Made by a program: the position numbers and the translations under genes. Positions 15,101 to 23,298 of a DNA stretch of 64,000 nucleotides are shown here, piece by piece. The stretch is taken from NCBI GenBank assembly GCA_030407085.1, contig JAQOWT010000019.1, positions 40,439-104,438 on the forward strand, in the 5' to 3' direction. The notes beneath the pieces are model-generated. The model was given only the letters and a program-made list of their open reading frames with translations, did not search any database and had not been told where the DNA came from. This DNA comes from Trichopria drosophilae. Its lineage: Eukaryota > Arthropoda > Insecta > Hymenoptera > Diapriidae. Position 1 is the first letter of the stretch. Every line of letters starts with the position of its first letter.

Positions 15101-17160
15101 TGTATGCAAAATTTTCACTTTATAAAGAATTTCTTGCACAAGTTATCAGAAATCGTTATAAACAATGATTATTTAAACAATGATTCCGTCCCAAATTGTT
15201 TCTAAACTATATTTTCGATATTTCCAACAGCTGTTAAAAGTGTATGCAAAATGTTACATTTTTCAAGAATTTTCTGCATAAGTTATACGCATTTTACAAC
15301 AATCGTTATAAACAATGATTTCGTCGCAAATTGTTTCAAAACTATATTTTCGATATTTGAAACAATACTGTTAAAGTGTATGCAATATTTTCACTTTAAA
15401 AAGACTTTCCTGCACAAGTTATAAGAACTCATTATAAACAATGATTATTTAAACAATGTTTCCATCCCAAATTGTTTCTAAACTATATTTTCGATATTTC
15501 AAACAGTTTTCTTAAAGTGTATGCAAAATGATACCTTTTTAAAGAATTTCCTGCACAAAGGATACGCATTTTACAGAAATCGTTATAAACAATGATTATT
15601 TAAACAATGGTTCTGTCACGAATTGTTTCAATACGATATGTTCCGTATTTTAAACAGTATTTTTGAAGTGTATGCAAAATTTTCACTTAATAAAGAATTT
15701 CTTGCAAAAGTTACCAAAAATCGTTATAAACAATGATTAACCGCAAATTGTTTCAAAACTATATTTTCGATATTTCAAACAATACTGTTAAAGTGTATGC
15801 AATATTTTCACTTTAAAAAGACTTTACAATGATTATTTAAACAATGATTTCGTCGCAAATTGTTTCAAAACTATATTTTCGATATTTCAAACAATACTGT
15901 TAAAGTGTATGCAAAATTTTCACTTCATAAAGAATTTCTTGCACAACTTATCAGAAATCGTTATAAACAATGATTATTTAAACAATGTTTTCGTCGCAAA
16001 TTGTTTCAAAACTATATTTTCGATATTTGAAACAATACTGTTAAAGTGTATGCAATATTTTCACTTTAAAAAGACTTTCCTGCACAAGTTATAAGAAGTC
16101 ATTATAAACAATGATTATTTAAACAATGTTTCCATCCCAAATTGTTTCTAAACTATATTTTCGTTATTTCAAACAGTTTTCTTAAAGTGTATGCAAAATG
16201 ATACCTTTTTAAAGAATTTCCTGCACAAAGGATACGCATTTTACAGAAATCGTTATAAACAATGATTATTTAAACAATGGTTCTGTCACGAATTGTTTCA
16301 AAACGATATGTTCCGTATTTCAAACAGTATTCTTGAAGTGTATGCAAAATTTTTACTTTATAAAGTATTTCTTGCACAAGTTATCAGAAATCGTTGTAAA
16401 CAATGATTATTTAAACCATGATTCCGTCCCAAATTGTTTCTAAACTATATTTTCGATATTTCCAACAGCTGTTTAAAGTGTATGCAAAATGTTACATTTT
16501 TCAAGAATTTTCTGCATAAGTTATACGCATTTTACAACAATCGTTATAAACAATGATTATTTATGCAATGATTCCGTCGCGAATTGTTTCAAAATGATAT
16601 TTTCCTTATTTCAAACAGTTTTTTTAAAGTGTATGCAAAATGTTACCTTTTTAAAGAATTTCATGCACAAAGGATACGCATTTTACAGAAATCGTTATAA
16701 ACAATGATTATTTAAACAATGGTTCTGTCACGAATTGTTTCAAAACGATATGTTCCGTATTTTAAACAGTATTCTTGAAGTGTATGCAAAATTTTCACTT
16801 TATAAAGAATTTCTTGCACAAGTTATCAGAAATCGTTATAAACAATGATTATTTAAACAATGATTCCGTCCCAAATTGTTTCTAAACTATATTTTCGATA
16901 TTTCCAACAGCTGTTTAAAGTGTATGCAAAATGTTACATTTTTCAAGAATTTTCTGCATAAGTTATACGCATTTTACAACAATCGTTATAAACAATGATT
17001 TCGTCGCAAATTGTTTCAAAACTATATTTTCGATATTTGAAACAATACTGTTAAAGTGTATGCAATATTTTCACTTTAAAAAGACTTTCCTGCACAAGTT
17101 ATAAGAACTCATTATAAACAATGATTATTTAAACAATGTTTCCACCCCAAATTGTTTCTA
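12121..17160 (+). repeat. 1,680-bp higher-order repeat of satellite A, three copies
   Basis: Copies start at 12121, 13801 and 15481 and line up without a net indel for most of their length. Twelve variant monomers sum to exactly 1,680 bp. The last third differs slightly: copy 1 carries a hybrid monomer near 13500-13640, where copies 2 and 3 agree with each other at 15180 and 16860. A fourth, internally deleted copy begins at 17161. This is the pattern of recent unequal crossing-over, as in centromeric or pericentromeric higher-order repeats. Confidence 0.85.
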
Positions 17161-18729
17161 AACTATATTTTCGATATTTCAAACAGTTTTCTTAAAGTGT
17201 ATGCAAAATGATACCTTTTTAAAGAATTTCCTGCACAAAGGATACGCATTTTACAGAAATCGTTATAAACAATGATTATTTAAACAATGGTTCTGTCACG
17301 AATTATTTCAAAACGATATGTTCCGTATTTCAAACAGTATTCTTGAAGTGTATGCAAAATTTTTACTTTATAAAGTATTTCTTGCACAAGTTATCAGAAA
17401 TCGTTATAAACAATGATTATTTAAACCATGATTCCGTCCCAAATTGTTTCTAAACTATATTTTCGATATTTCCAACAGCTGTTTAAAGTGTATGCAAAAT
17501 GTTACATTTTTCAAGAATTTTCTGCATAAGTTATACGCATTTTACAACAATCGTTATAAACAATGATTATTTATGCAATGATTCCGTCGCGAATTGTTTC
17601 AAAACGATATGTTCCGTATTTTAAACAGTATTCTTGAAGTGTATGCAAAATTTTCACTTTATAAAGAATTTCTTGCACAAGTTATCAGAAATCGTTATAA
17701 ACAATGATTATTTAAACAATGATTCCGTCCCAAATTGTTTCTAAACTATATTTTCGATATTTCCAACAGCTGTTTAAAGTGTATGCAAAATGTTACATTT
17801 TTCAAGAATTTTCTGCATAAGTTATACGCATTTTACAACAATCGTTATAAACAATGATTTCGTCGCAAATTGTTTCAAAACTATATTTTCGATATTTGAA
17901 ACAATACTGTTAAAGTGTATGCAATATTTTCACTTTAAAAAGACTTTCCTGCACAAGTTATAAGAACTCATTATAAACAATGATTATTTAAACAATGTTT
18001 CCACCCCAAATTGTTTCTAAACTATATTTTCGATATTTCAAACAGTTTTCTTAAAGTGTATGCAAAATGATACCTTTTTAAAGAATTTACTGCACAAAGG
18101 ATACGCATTTTACAGAAATCGTTATAAACAATGATTATTTAAACAATGGTTCTGTCACGAATTATTTCAAAACGATATGTTCCGTATTTCAAACAGTATT
18201 CTTGAAGTGTATGCAAAATTTTTACTTTATAAAGTATTTCTTGCACAAGTTATCAGAAATCGTTATAAACAATGATTATTTAAACCATGATTCCGTCCCA
18301 AATTGTTTCTAAACTATATTTTCGATATTTCCAACAGCTGTTTAAAGTGTATGCAAAATGTTACATTTTTCAAGAATTTTCTGCATAAGTTATACGCATT
18401 TTACAACAATCGTTATAAACAATGATTATTTATGCAATGATTCCGTCGCGAATTGTTTCAAAACGATATGTTCCGTATTTTAAACAGTATTCTTGAAGTG
18501 TATGCAAAATTTTCACTTTATAAAGAATTTCTTGCACAAGTTATCAGAAATCGTTATAAACAATGATTATTTAAACAATGATTCCGTCCCAAATTGTTTC
18601 TAAACTATATTTTCGATATTTCCAACAGCTTTTTAAAGTGTATGCAAAATGTTACATTTTTCAAGAATTTCCTGCATAAGTTATACGCATTTTACAACAA
18701 TCGTTATAAACAATGATTATTTATGCAAT
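17141..18729 (+). repeat. 859-bp tandem duplication of satellite A next to the LTR element
   Basis: Two private variants occur twice at the same offset. TCCACCCCAAA (instead of TCCATCCCAAA) is at 17141 and 18000. AATTATTTCAAAACG is at 17301 and 18160. The offset is 859 bp. The second copy is cut by the retrotransposon at 18730. The unit looks like a deleted form of the 1,680-bp higher-order repeat. Confidence 0.75.
18726..18729 (+). other. Target-site duplication, left copy (CAAT)
   Basis: CAAT just before the 5' LTR. The unbroken satellite reads TTTATGCAATGATTCCGTCGCG (for example at about 9307). The left flank ends in ATGCAAT and the right flank starts with CAATGATTCC, so exactly 4 bp are duplicated. 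Confidence 0.88.
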
Positions 18730-19388
18730 TGTTACGTACGCGGCTGCGCCATCTTCTAATATCTTATGGCACCGCGCACGTAGATTATTATATTTTAATG
18801 TAATCTTAGTTGTTCCGGACAAACAACGATCTCCGTAAACTTCAGCCTTAGATACCGAGATGGGCTGTTGGAGGATTTCCGCTTACGGCACTCGGAACAT
18901 CACGTGTATATATTTTCGGCGATAAACGCCTAATTAAATATTTAATCGATCTAGTTCGATGCACCGCTGTCTTTCGACAGCGACGCATCAAACGAATAGA
19001 CGATATCTGAATACACATCCGGTCTCGAGACACGAGAGCTTTATCAGACTTCTTACGAAAGTCTTATCAGGCTCCCTTCGAGTCCAGCGGCCCATCACGA
19101 GCTACAGCCACGTACCTTCGGGAAATCTTATCGTTTTCCCGAGGTTACCTGGTCGATGAAATCCATAGGCCATTCAGTCAATTTCCATCCGTGAAAAAGT
19201 CCACTAAAATCTCGGACTAAGACCGCGACTAAAACGGTTCCGCGCAACCTACCACCATCGACTCGAATATATTCTTATGTTCGACCCGCGTACATAGTCT
19301 ATAAATAAATAAATAGTTCAAACTTTAACTTCAGTGTATTTCATACCTTATTGTTACTACAAGTCCTTTTCAGGACTGGTACGTAACA
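18730..19388 (+). repeat. 5' LTR (659 bp)
   Basis: Bounded by TGTTACGTAC and GTACGTAACA, with the primer binding site 5 nt downstream. U3 is about 600 bp and R+U5 only about 57 bp if transcription starts near 19333. U3 contains two small hairpins: CGCTGTC/GACAGCG with a TTTC loop (18965-18982), and TCGGGAAA/TTTCCCGA (19118-19142). The last 165 bp (19224-19388) match 28934-29098 with 2 differences (19252 C/T and one T/A near 19281). The first 494 bp have no counterpart in the 3' half of the element. Confidence 0.88.
19300..19336 (+). promoter_or_regulatory. LTR core promoter (TATA + TCAGT initiator) and polyadenylation signal
   Basis: TATAAAT starts at 19300. TCAGTG, matching the arthropod initiator TCAGT, starts at 19331, with the presumptive +1 A at 19333. 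TATA therefore lies about 33 nt upstream, at the far edge of normal spacing. The same short stretch holds overlapping AATAAA hexamers at 19304-19309 and 19308-19313, which would serve 3'-end formation in the other LTR. Both signals are preserved in the 3' LTR at the +9,710 offset. The start site is inferred, not observed. Confidence 0.6.
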
Positions 19389-19393
19389 TAAAT

Positions 19394-19405
19394 TGGTGGC
19401 AGCGG
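19394..19405 (+). promoter_or_regulatory. Primer binding site, tRNA-Leu type
   Basis: TGGTGGCAGCGG starts 5 nt after the end of the 5' LTR. Its complement gives a tRNA 3' end of CGCTGCCA plus CCA. That fits the leucine tRNAs whose acceptor stem begins GGTAGCG. The match to Leu is from memory of the tRNA family rather than a search. The position right after the LTR makes the primer-site call firm. Confidence 0.7.
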
Positions 19406-19583
19406 TGACGCTTCGCGCGCGATTTTTTCCTTTGTCGACGGAAGTGATCGTGTGGGGTGCCTATTCCCTTTACGCGTTGTTTTACGAACTCCCTCACGTT
19501 ACCGAGGGGTATTTTATATCCACGCGAGTGCAGTGAAAAAAAAAACAGTGAACAAAAGTGACATCCTGTACTTACCAGAGGAA

Positions 19584-19639
19584 ATGAACTTCTCCATAAT
19601 AATCTTGGGAGTGATCGCGATCATCACTCAAACCACAGG
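19584..19639 (+). CDS. Signal-peptide-like leader exon ending at a splice donor
   Basis: ATG at 19584 opens 18 full codons encoding a short hydrophobic peptide (MNFSIIILGVIAII followed by polar QTT). The exon would end at ACAGG/GTAAGTG with the donor GT at 19640-19641. Unspliced, the frame stops at once (GGG TAA). A leader exon 5' of gag that supplies a signal sequence to a spliced env message is a known strategy of insect errantivirus-like elements. Here no downstream env frame or matching acceptor is recognisable, so the partner exon is lost or unidentified. Alternative: a chance uORF over a splice donor used for another transcript. Confidence 0.5.
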
Positions 19640-19641
19640 GT

Positions 19642-19888
19642 AAGTGACTCTTTTTTAATCACATATAGATAGTTAAAATTTCCACCTTCTTCATCAAACG
19701 CTATATTTTTTTTTTATATATATATTGTGTCTTTATTTCCAATTGTTTTAATATTTGACATAAACAAAAAAATATATATACATAAAAAGAAAATAAAATA
19801 AAATAACAAAGTAATAAATTGGATTGAATCAAAGTACACCCACATATAGTGTTTAAATAGTATTTTTCTTTGCACGGTAACCGCGAAA
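19642..19888 (+). other. AT-rich leader between splice donor and gag
   Basis: Very AT-rich non-coding stretch with T8-9 and (TA)n runs directly before the gag ATG. No conserved frame is seen. It would form the 5' part of an intron in any spliced message, and the untranslated leader of the genomic RNA. Confidence 0.55.
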
Positions 19889-21244
19889 ATGTCAAAAAAT
19901 ATAAAAATCGACTCGGAAAGCACGTCCGCAAACTTTCCACTATCAGTGACCTTGAGACCATCCCTTATTAATGAGGCGTTAGGCATCATTCCCTCGTTCG
20001 ACGGCCAATTTGAGCGATTTCGAACGTTCGAAAGAGCTGTACGCGATGCGTTCTCGATATTGAGCCCCGAAGATGCTCGACCTTTCTTGCTTCTTCTACG
20101 GACAAAACTGTCCGGCGAAGCAAGCCATTTCGGACCTCGTACATCATCATACGACACTATCGATGCTTTCTTAGCGGATCTAAGAAAATCATTTGGTCGC
20201 ACCGAAAATCCCGCGAATATTTTAGGAGAAATAAATAGCATGACTCAGAGGACAGGCGAAACATTTCTAAATTTCGGGGGTCGCCTCGCTCAGGCGGTTA
20301 GTCGTTTGACAAGTACAGTCGAAAGCGACTCCGAGTTAGGCAATGAAATAAAAAAGTACTTAATTGAAAACGCTGATTCGGCCGCATTGCAGCGATTCAT
20401 TCTCGAAGCTAAAGGAATGATGGAATCGCGGCTAATGCATACGCCTGTAAAAACATTGCAGGAAGGAATAGACGTGGCGCGAAAATTCACCTTTTTGTTC
20501 GGTGCGAAAGACGAGGCCGCGGAACGACAGTCCGCCTCGTCCAGTAATATAATTCGGCATGCATCCGCGCATATAATCAATTCAAACATTGATAGAGATT
20601 CCCGCTGTAATTACTGTCAAAAAGACGGGCATGTAGAAGAAGAATGCAATATAAAACGCTACAATGAAACAAAGTGCGATCACTGCGGTAGAATAGGGCA
20701 CACCAGGGAAAGATGTTTTTCATTTCAGCGGGCTCAGGATATCAAACCGAATATCACGCCGCGATATGGTAATTCGCGAAGGTACGATAATTCGCCTCGA
20801 TTAGACGGTTCACGCCGATATGACGATCCGCGTCATTACGAAGATTCGCGGCGATTCGAGAACCCACGTCGAAATGAAAATTTGAGAAATTTTGGAGATC
20901 CCCGTCACGAACATCGTTACGAGAACCCTAACAGTCGCGAAAATTTTTACAGAGATGTTAGGAGACAGTCGCACGAAAATTATTCGCGTAACAATAACCC
21001 AGATAGGCGACCCGAAAGTATGCAGCGACGCCAGAATGATAGACCTTTCGCCAATGACAGTCGTAAAAATAATATACAGGAATATTCTCGCCTTCCACGC
21101 AACGAGGATTTAAACTTAGAAGGCGCTCGACGTACCCTAGGATCGTCGAGCGCCCAAGAGAAAGGTCGTCGAGTCCGACAGGTGTCAGCCGACCAGCCGC
21201 AATCCGTCTTGGGGTTAGTGAGCTCGTTCGGTGCCCGAGAGTAG
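19889..21244 (+). CDS. Gag polyprotein with two CCHC zinc knuckles
   Basis: 451 residues, starting at ATG 19889 in the context GCGAAAATGT (A at -3) and ending at TAG 21242-21244. Gag packages the element RNA and forms the intracellular particle. Residues about 30-205 are helical-looking capsid-type sequence with no motif I can name. Two nucleocapsid knuckles of form C-x2-C-x4-H-x4-C lie at residues 240-253 and 263-276. Residues about 285-440 are a basic, disordered tail of degenerate RRYD/SPR-like units, which should bind RNA. The frame is intact. Pol lies in the -1 frame and overlaps the last 130 nt, and is reached through the frameshift signal at 21109-21154. Confidence 0.9.
   Translation: MSKNIKIDSESTSANFPLSVTLRPSLINEALGIIPSFDGQFERFRTFERAVRDAFSILSPEDARPFLLLLRTKLSGEASHFGPRTSSYDTIDAFLADLRKSFGRTENPANILGEINSMTQRTGETFLNFGGRLAQAVSRLTSTVESDSELGNEIKKYLIENADSAALQRFILEAKGMMESRLMHTPVKTLQEGIDVARKFTFLFGAKDEAAERQSASSSNIIRHASAHIINSNIDRDSRCNYCQKDGHVEEECNIKRYNETKCDHCGRIGHTRERCFSFQRAQDIKPNITPRYGNSRRYDNSPRLDGSRRYDDPRHYEDSRRFENPRRNENLRNFGDPRHEHRYENPNSRENFYRDVRRQSHENYSRNNNPDRRPESMQRRQNDRPFANDSRKNNIQEYSRLPRNEDLNLEGARRTLGSSSAQEKGRRVRQVSADQPQSVLGLVSSFGARE
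21109..21154 (+). promoter_or_regulatory. -1 programmed ribosomal frameshift signal (gag-pol)
   Basis: The slippery heptamer T TTA AAC is at 21109-21115, split exactly as gag codons TTA (21110-21112) and AAC (21113-21115). After a 6-nt spacer comes a perfect 11-bp GC-rich stem: GGCGCTCGACG (21122-21132) pairs with CGTCGAGCGCC (21144-21154) around an 11-nt loop. The pol frame is open from 21073 and lies -1 to gag. Heptamer class, register, spacer length and stem all agree with the canonical mechanism used by retroviruses and coronaviruses. Frameshifting efficiency cannot be told from sequence. Confidence 0.88.
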
Positions 21245-23298
21245 AAATCCAAAGTGAGGATTTTTACAGCAAGTCGAACAAGTTTTTGGTTGACTCAGGC
21301 GCTGAGATTAACTTGATTAAACTCAGTTGCCTACGAAGAAATGCTACGGTCGACGTAAAAACCACATACGACTTGAGTGGCAAAGGCGATGGGGTAACAA
21401 GAACGATGGGTTCGGTCAAAATTAACTTTGACGATATACCGGTCGAAATGCAAGTGGTACGCGACGAATTTCCGATCTCCGAAGACGGAATTTTAGGAGA
21501 TCCGTTCTTCCGGTCACACGCCGTTAATATCGATTATAGGCACGGTTGTTTGCAATTTGGGAGCTTTACCATCCCGTTCATGGATGATGAGACTCTAACA
21601 CTCCCACCCAGATGCAGAAAGGTCATTCGCGTCAAAATAAAAACCGGTATAAAGATAGGCTATGTTCCGAAGATCAACCTTGGCTACGGAATATATTTCG
21701 GGAATGCGTTAGTTAAAAACCATAATGGATATACACACCTTTATATAATAAATACACACGAAGAAGAAGTTACCGTTAAAATTCCGGAAATCGAATTAGA
21801 GGAGTGCGATATTATACCGTCTGGGAATGCGTATGAATACGACGAAATCGCGAAACTGCCATTTTTTAATACCTATGATGATAATACAAAGAACGTGAGG
21901 GCATACACCGCGAAGAAGAATGAGAGAGCTCAAAAAGTCTTAAAATTAATAGATTTACAACATCTAAACAACGAAGAGCGCGATCACGTTGTGAAATTGA
22001 TATCAGAACGTCCCGAAAGATTTCACTTGCCAGGAGAATCGTTGGGGTGCACCACGGTATTCTCGCACCGAATTCATACGAAGGACGACGTACCCACCCG
22101 AGCAAAACGGTATCGGCAACCTCCAGCAATTAAGGAAGAACTGCAAAAACAAGTTGCCGAGCAACTAAAAGCTGGGATAATTCGACACTCGACCTCTCCA
22201 TACGATTCACCAGCATGGATCGTTCCAAAGAAAACCGGACCAGATGGGATTAAAAAATGGAGGTTGGTTATCGATTTTCGTGATCTTAACGAAAAGACAA
22301 TAGGCGATGTTTATCCTATCCCCAACGTCACGGAAATACTCGATCAATTGGGTCAATCGGAGTATTTCACGACTCTCGATCTGAAATCAGGATTTCATCA
22401 AATCCCAATGGATGATCGAGACGCCCATAAAACTGCCTTTTCGACTCCACACGGGCATTATGAATATGTTCGAATGCCCATGGGTATTAAAAATGGGCCC
22501 AGTGACTTCCAACGCTTAATGGATCTCGTGTTATCGGGACTCCAAGGAATTGAATTACTTGTATATCTCGATGACATCGAGATCTATGCAAAAAACTTGA
22601 AAGAACACAAGATAAAATTCGAGCGGTTAATGGAGCGTTTAAGCAAAGCAAATCTTACTCTCGAACCTGAAAAATGCAGATTTTTATGTAAGGAAGCCAT
22701 TTATCTAGGGCATATCGTCGGAAACGGTTGCGTCAAACCCCATCCTAAGAAGGTAGAAGCCGTGATGAATTTCGCGGTACCGAAAAATCGAAAAAATATT
22801 AAGCAATTTCTCGGTCTGGCAGGATATTACCGACGCTTTATAGAAAATTTTTCGAAAATTGCACGTCCTCTAGTTGTACTGCTTCGTAGTTCGCAGCCGT
22901 TTATTTGGGGGGAGGATCAAATCGAGGCATTTGAAACGCTAAAAATTAAATTATGCGAAGGCCCGGTACTACAACTCCCAAATTTCGAGGAACCATTTAT
23001 TGTATCGACCGATGCGTCAGGTTTCGCTCTTGGAGCGATACTTTCTCAAGGCAAATTAGGAGAAGATAGGCCCGTAGCTTATGCATCGCGAGGCTTGAAA
23101 GGGGCTGAAGAGCGTTATACGACTTCAGAGAAAGAAATGCTCGCCGCAGTTTACGCCGTGCAGCAATTTCATCCGTACTTATATGGACGGAAGTTCGTGT
23201 TAATTACAGATCACGAACCCCTTACTTATTCTAAATCAATGAAAGTCCTAACACGTCGTCTGCATAGGTTTTATATGAAGCTCGAAGATTACGAATAA
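21115..23298 (+). CDS. Pol segment 1: protease, reverse transcriptase, RNase H (ends in premature TAA)
   Basis: Read in the -1 frame after the slippery site. No own ATG is needed; a TTG at 21286 is not a likely start. Protease: DSGA at 21292-21303, the retropepsin active site. RT: fingers and palm from about 22090, with LDLKSGFHQIPM, the MPMGIKNGPSDFQR region, and the catalytic YLDD at 22564-22575. RNase H: catalytic residues at Asp 23011-23013, Glu 23134-23136 and Asp 23209-23211. TAA at 23296-23298 cuts the connection between RNase H and the usual ADALSR motif, which continues in the same frame immediately afterwards. The stop is one substitution from a sense codon, so it reads as a nonsense mutation rather than a natural end. 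Confidence 0.9.
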   Translation, partial: LRRRSTYPRIVERPRERSSSPTGVSRPAAIRLGVSELVRCPRVEIQSEDFYSKSNKFLVDSGAEINLIKLSCLRRNATVDVKTTYDLSGKGDGVTRTMGSVKINFDDIPVEMQVVRDEFPISEDGILGDPFFRSHAVNIDYRHGCLQFGSFTIPFMDDETLTLPPRCRKVIRVKIKTGIKIGYVPKINLGYGIYFGNALVKNHNGYTHLYIINTHEEEVTVKIPEIELEECDIIPSGNAYEYDEIAKLPFFNTYDDNTKNVRAYTAKKNERAQKVLKLIDLQHLNNEERDHVVKLISERPERFHLPGESLGCTTVFSHRIHTKDDVPTRAKRYRQPPAIKEELQKQVAEQLKAGIIRHSTSPYDSPAWIVPKKTGPDGIKKWRLVIDFRDLNEKTIGDVYPIPNVTEILDQLGQSEYFTTLDLKSGFHQIPMDDRDAHKTAFSTPHGHYEYVRMPMGIKNGPSDFQRLMDLVLSGLQGIELLVYLDDIEIYAKNLKEHKIKFERLMERLSKANLTLEPEKCRFLCKEAIYLGHIVGNGCVKPHPKKVEAVMNFAVPKNRKNIKQFLGLAGYYRRFIENFSKIARPLVVLLRSSQPFIWGEDQIEAFETLKIKLCEGPVLQLPNFEEPFIVSTDASGFALGAILSQGKLGEDRPVAYASRGLKGAEERYTTSEKEMLAAVYAVQQFHPYLYGRKFVLITDHEPLTYSKSMKVLTRRLHRFYMKLEDYE

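Larger units (their letters stand above)
7159..18729 (+). repeat. Satellite A array, plus orientation
   Basis: Same family as 1-7158 but on the plus strand. Distances between successive TTCGATATT-type boxes in 12131-13811 are 150, 125, 112, 141, 141, 151, 141, 150, 151, 141, 136 and 141 bp, so monomers are mainly about 141 or 150 bp with shortened variants. The 150-bp type carries the extra GTATACGCATTTTAC block. Many monomers contain a near-duplicated half, AATGATTATTTAAACAATGATT. A further duplication with an offset of about 2,395 bp links roughly 8560-9900 to 10955-12300. The array stops at the CAAT where the LTR element is inserted. No genes are seen. Confidence 0.93.

Noticed and set aside
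1..18729. 60-80 codon frames in satellite A
   Set aside because: The same frames recur with every monomer and invert with the array; no gene context.
20290..21252. Minus-strand frames opposite gag, and similar ones opposite pol
   Set aside because: They lie antisense to clearly coding sequence and show no motifs or splice signals. Unlike 28102-28561, nothing independent supports them.
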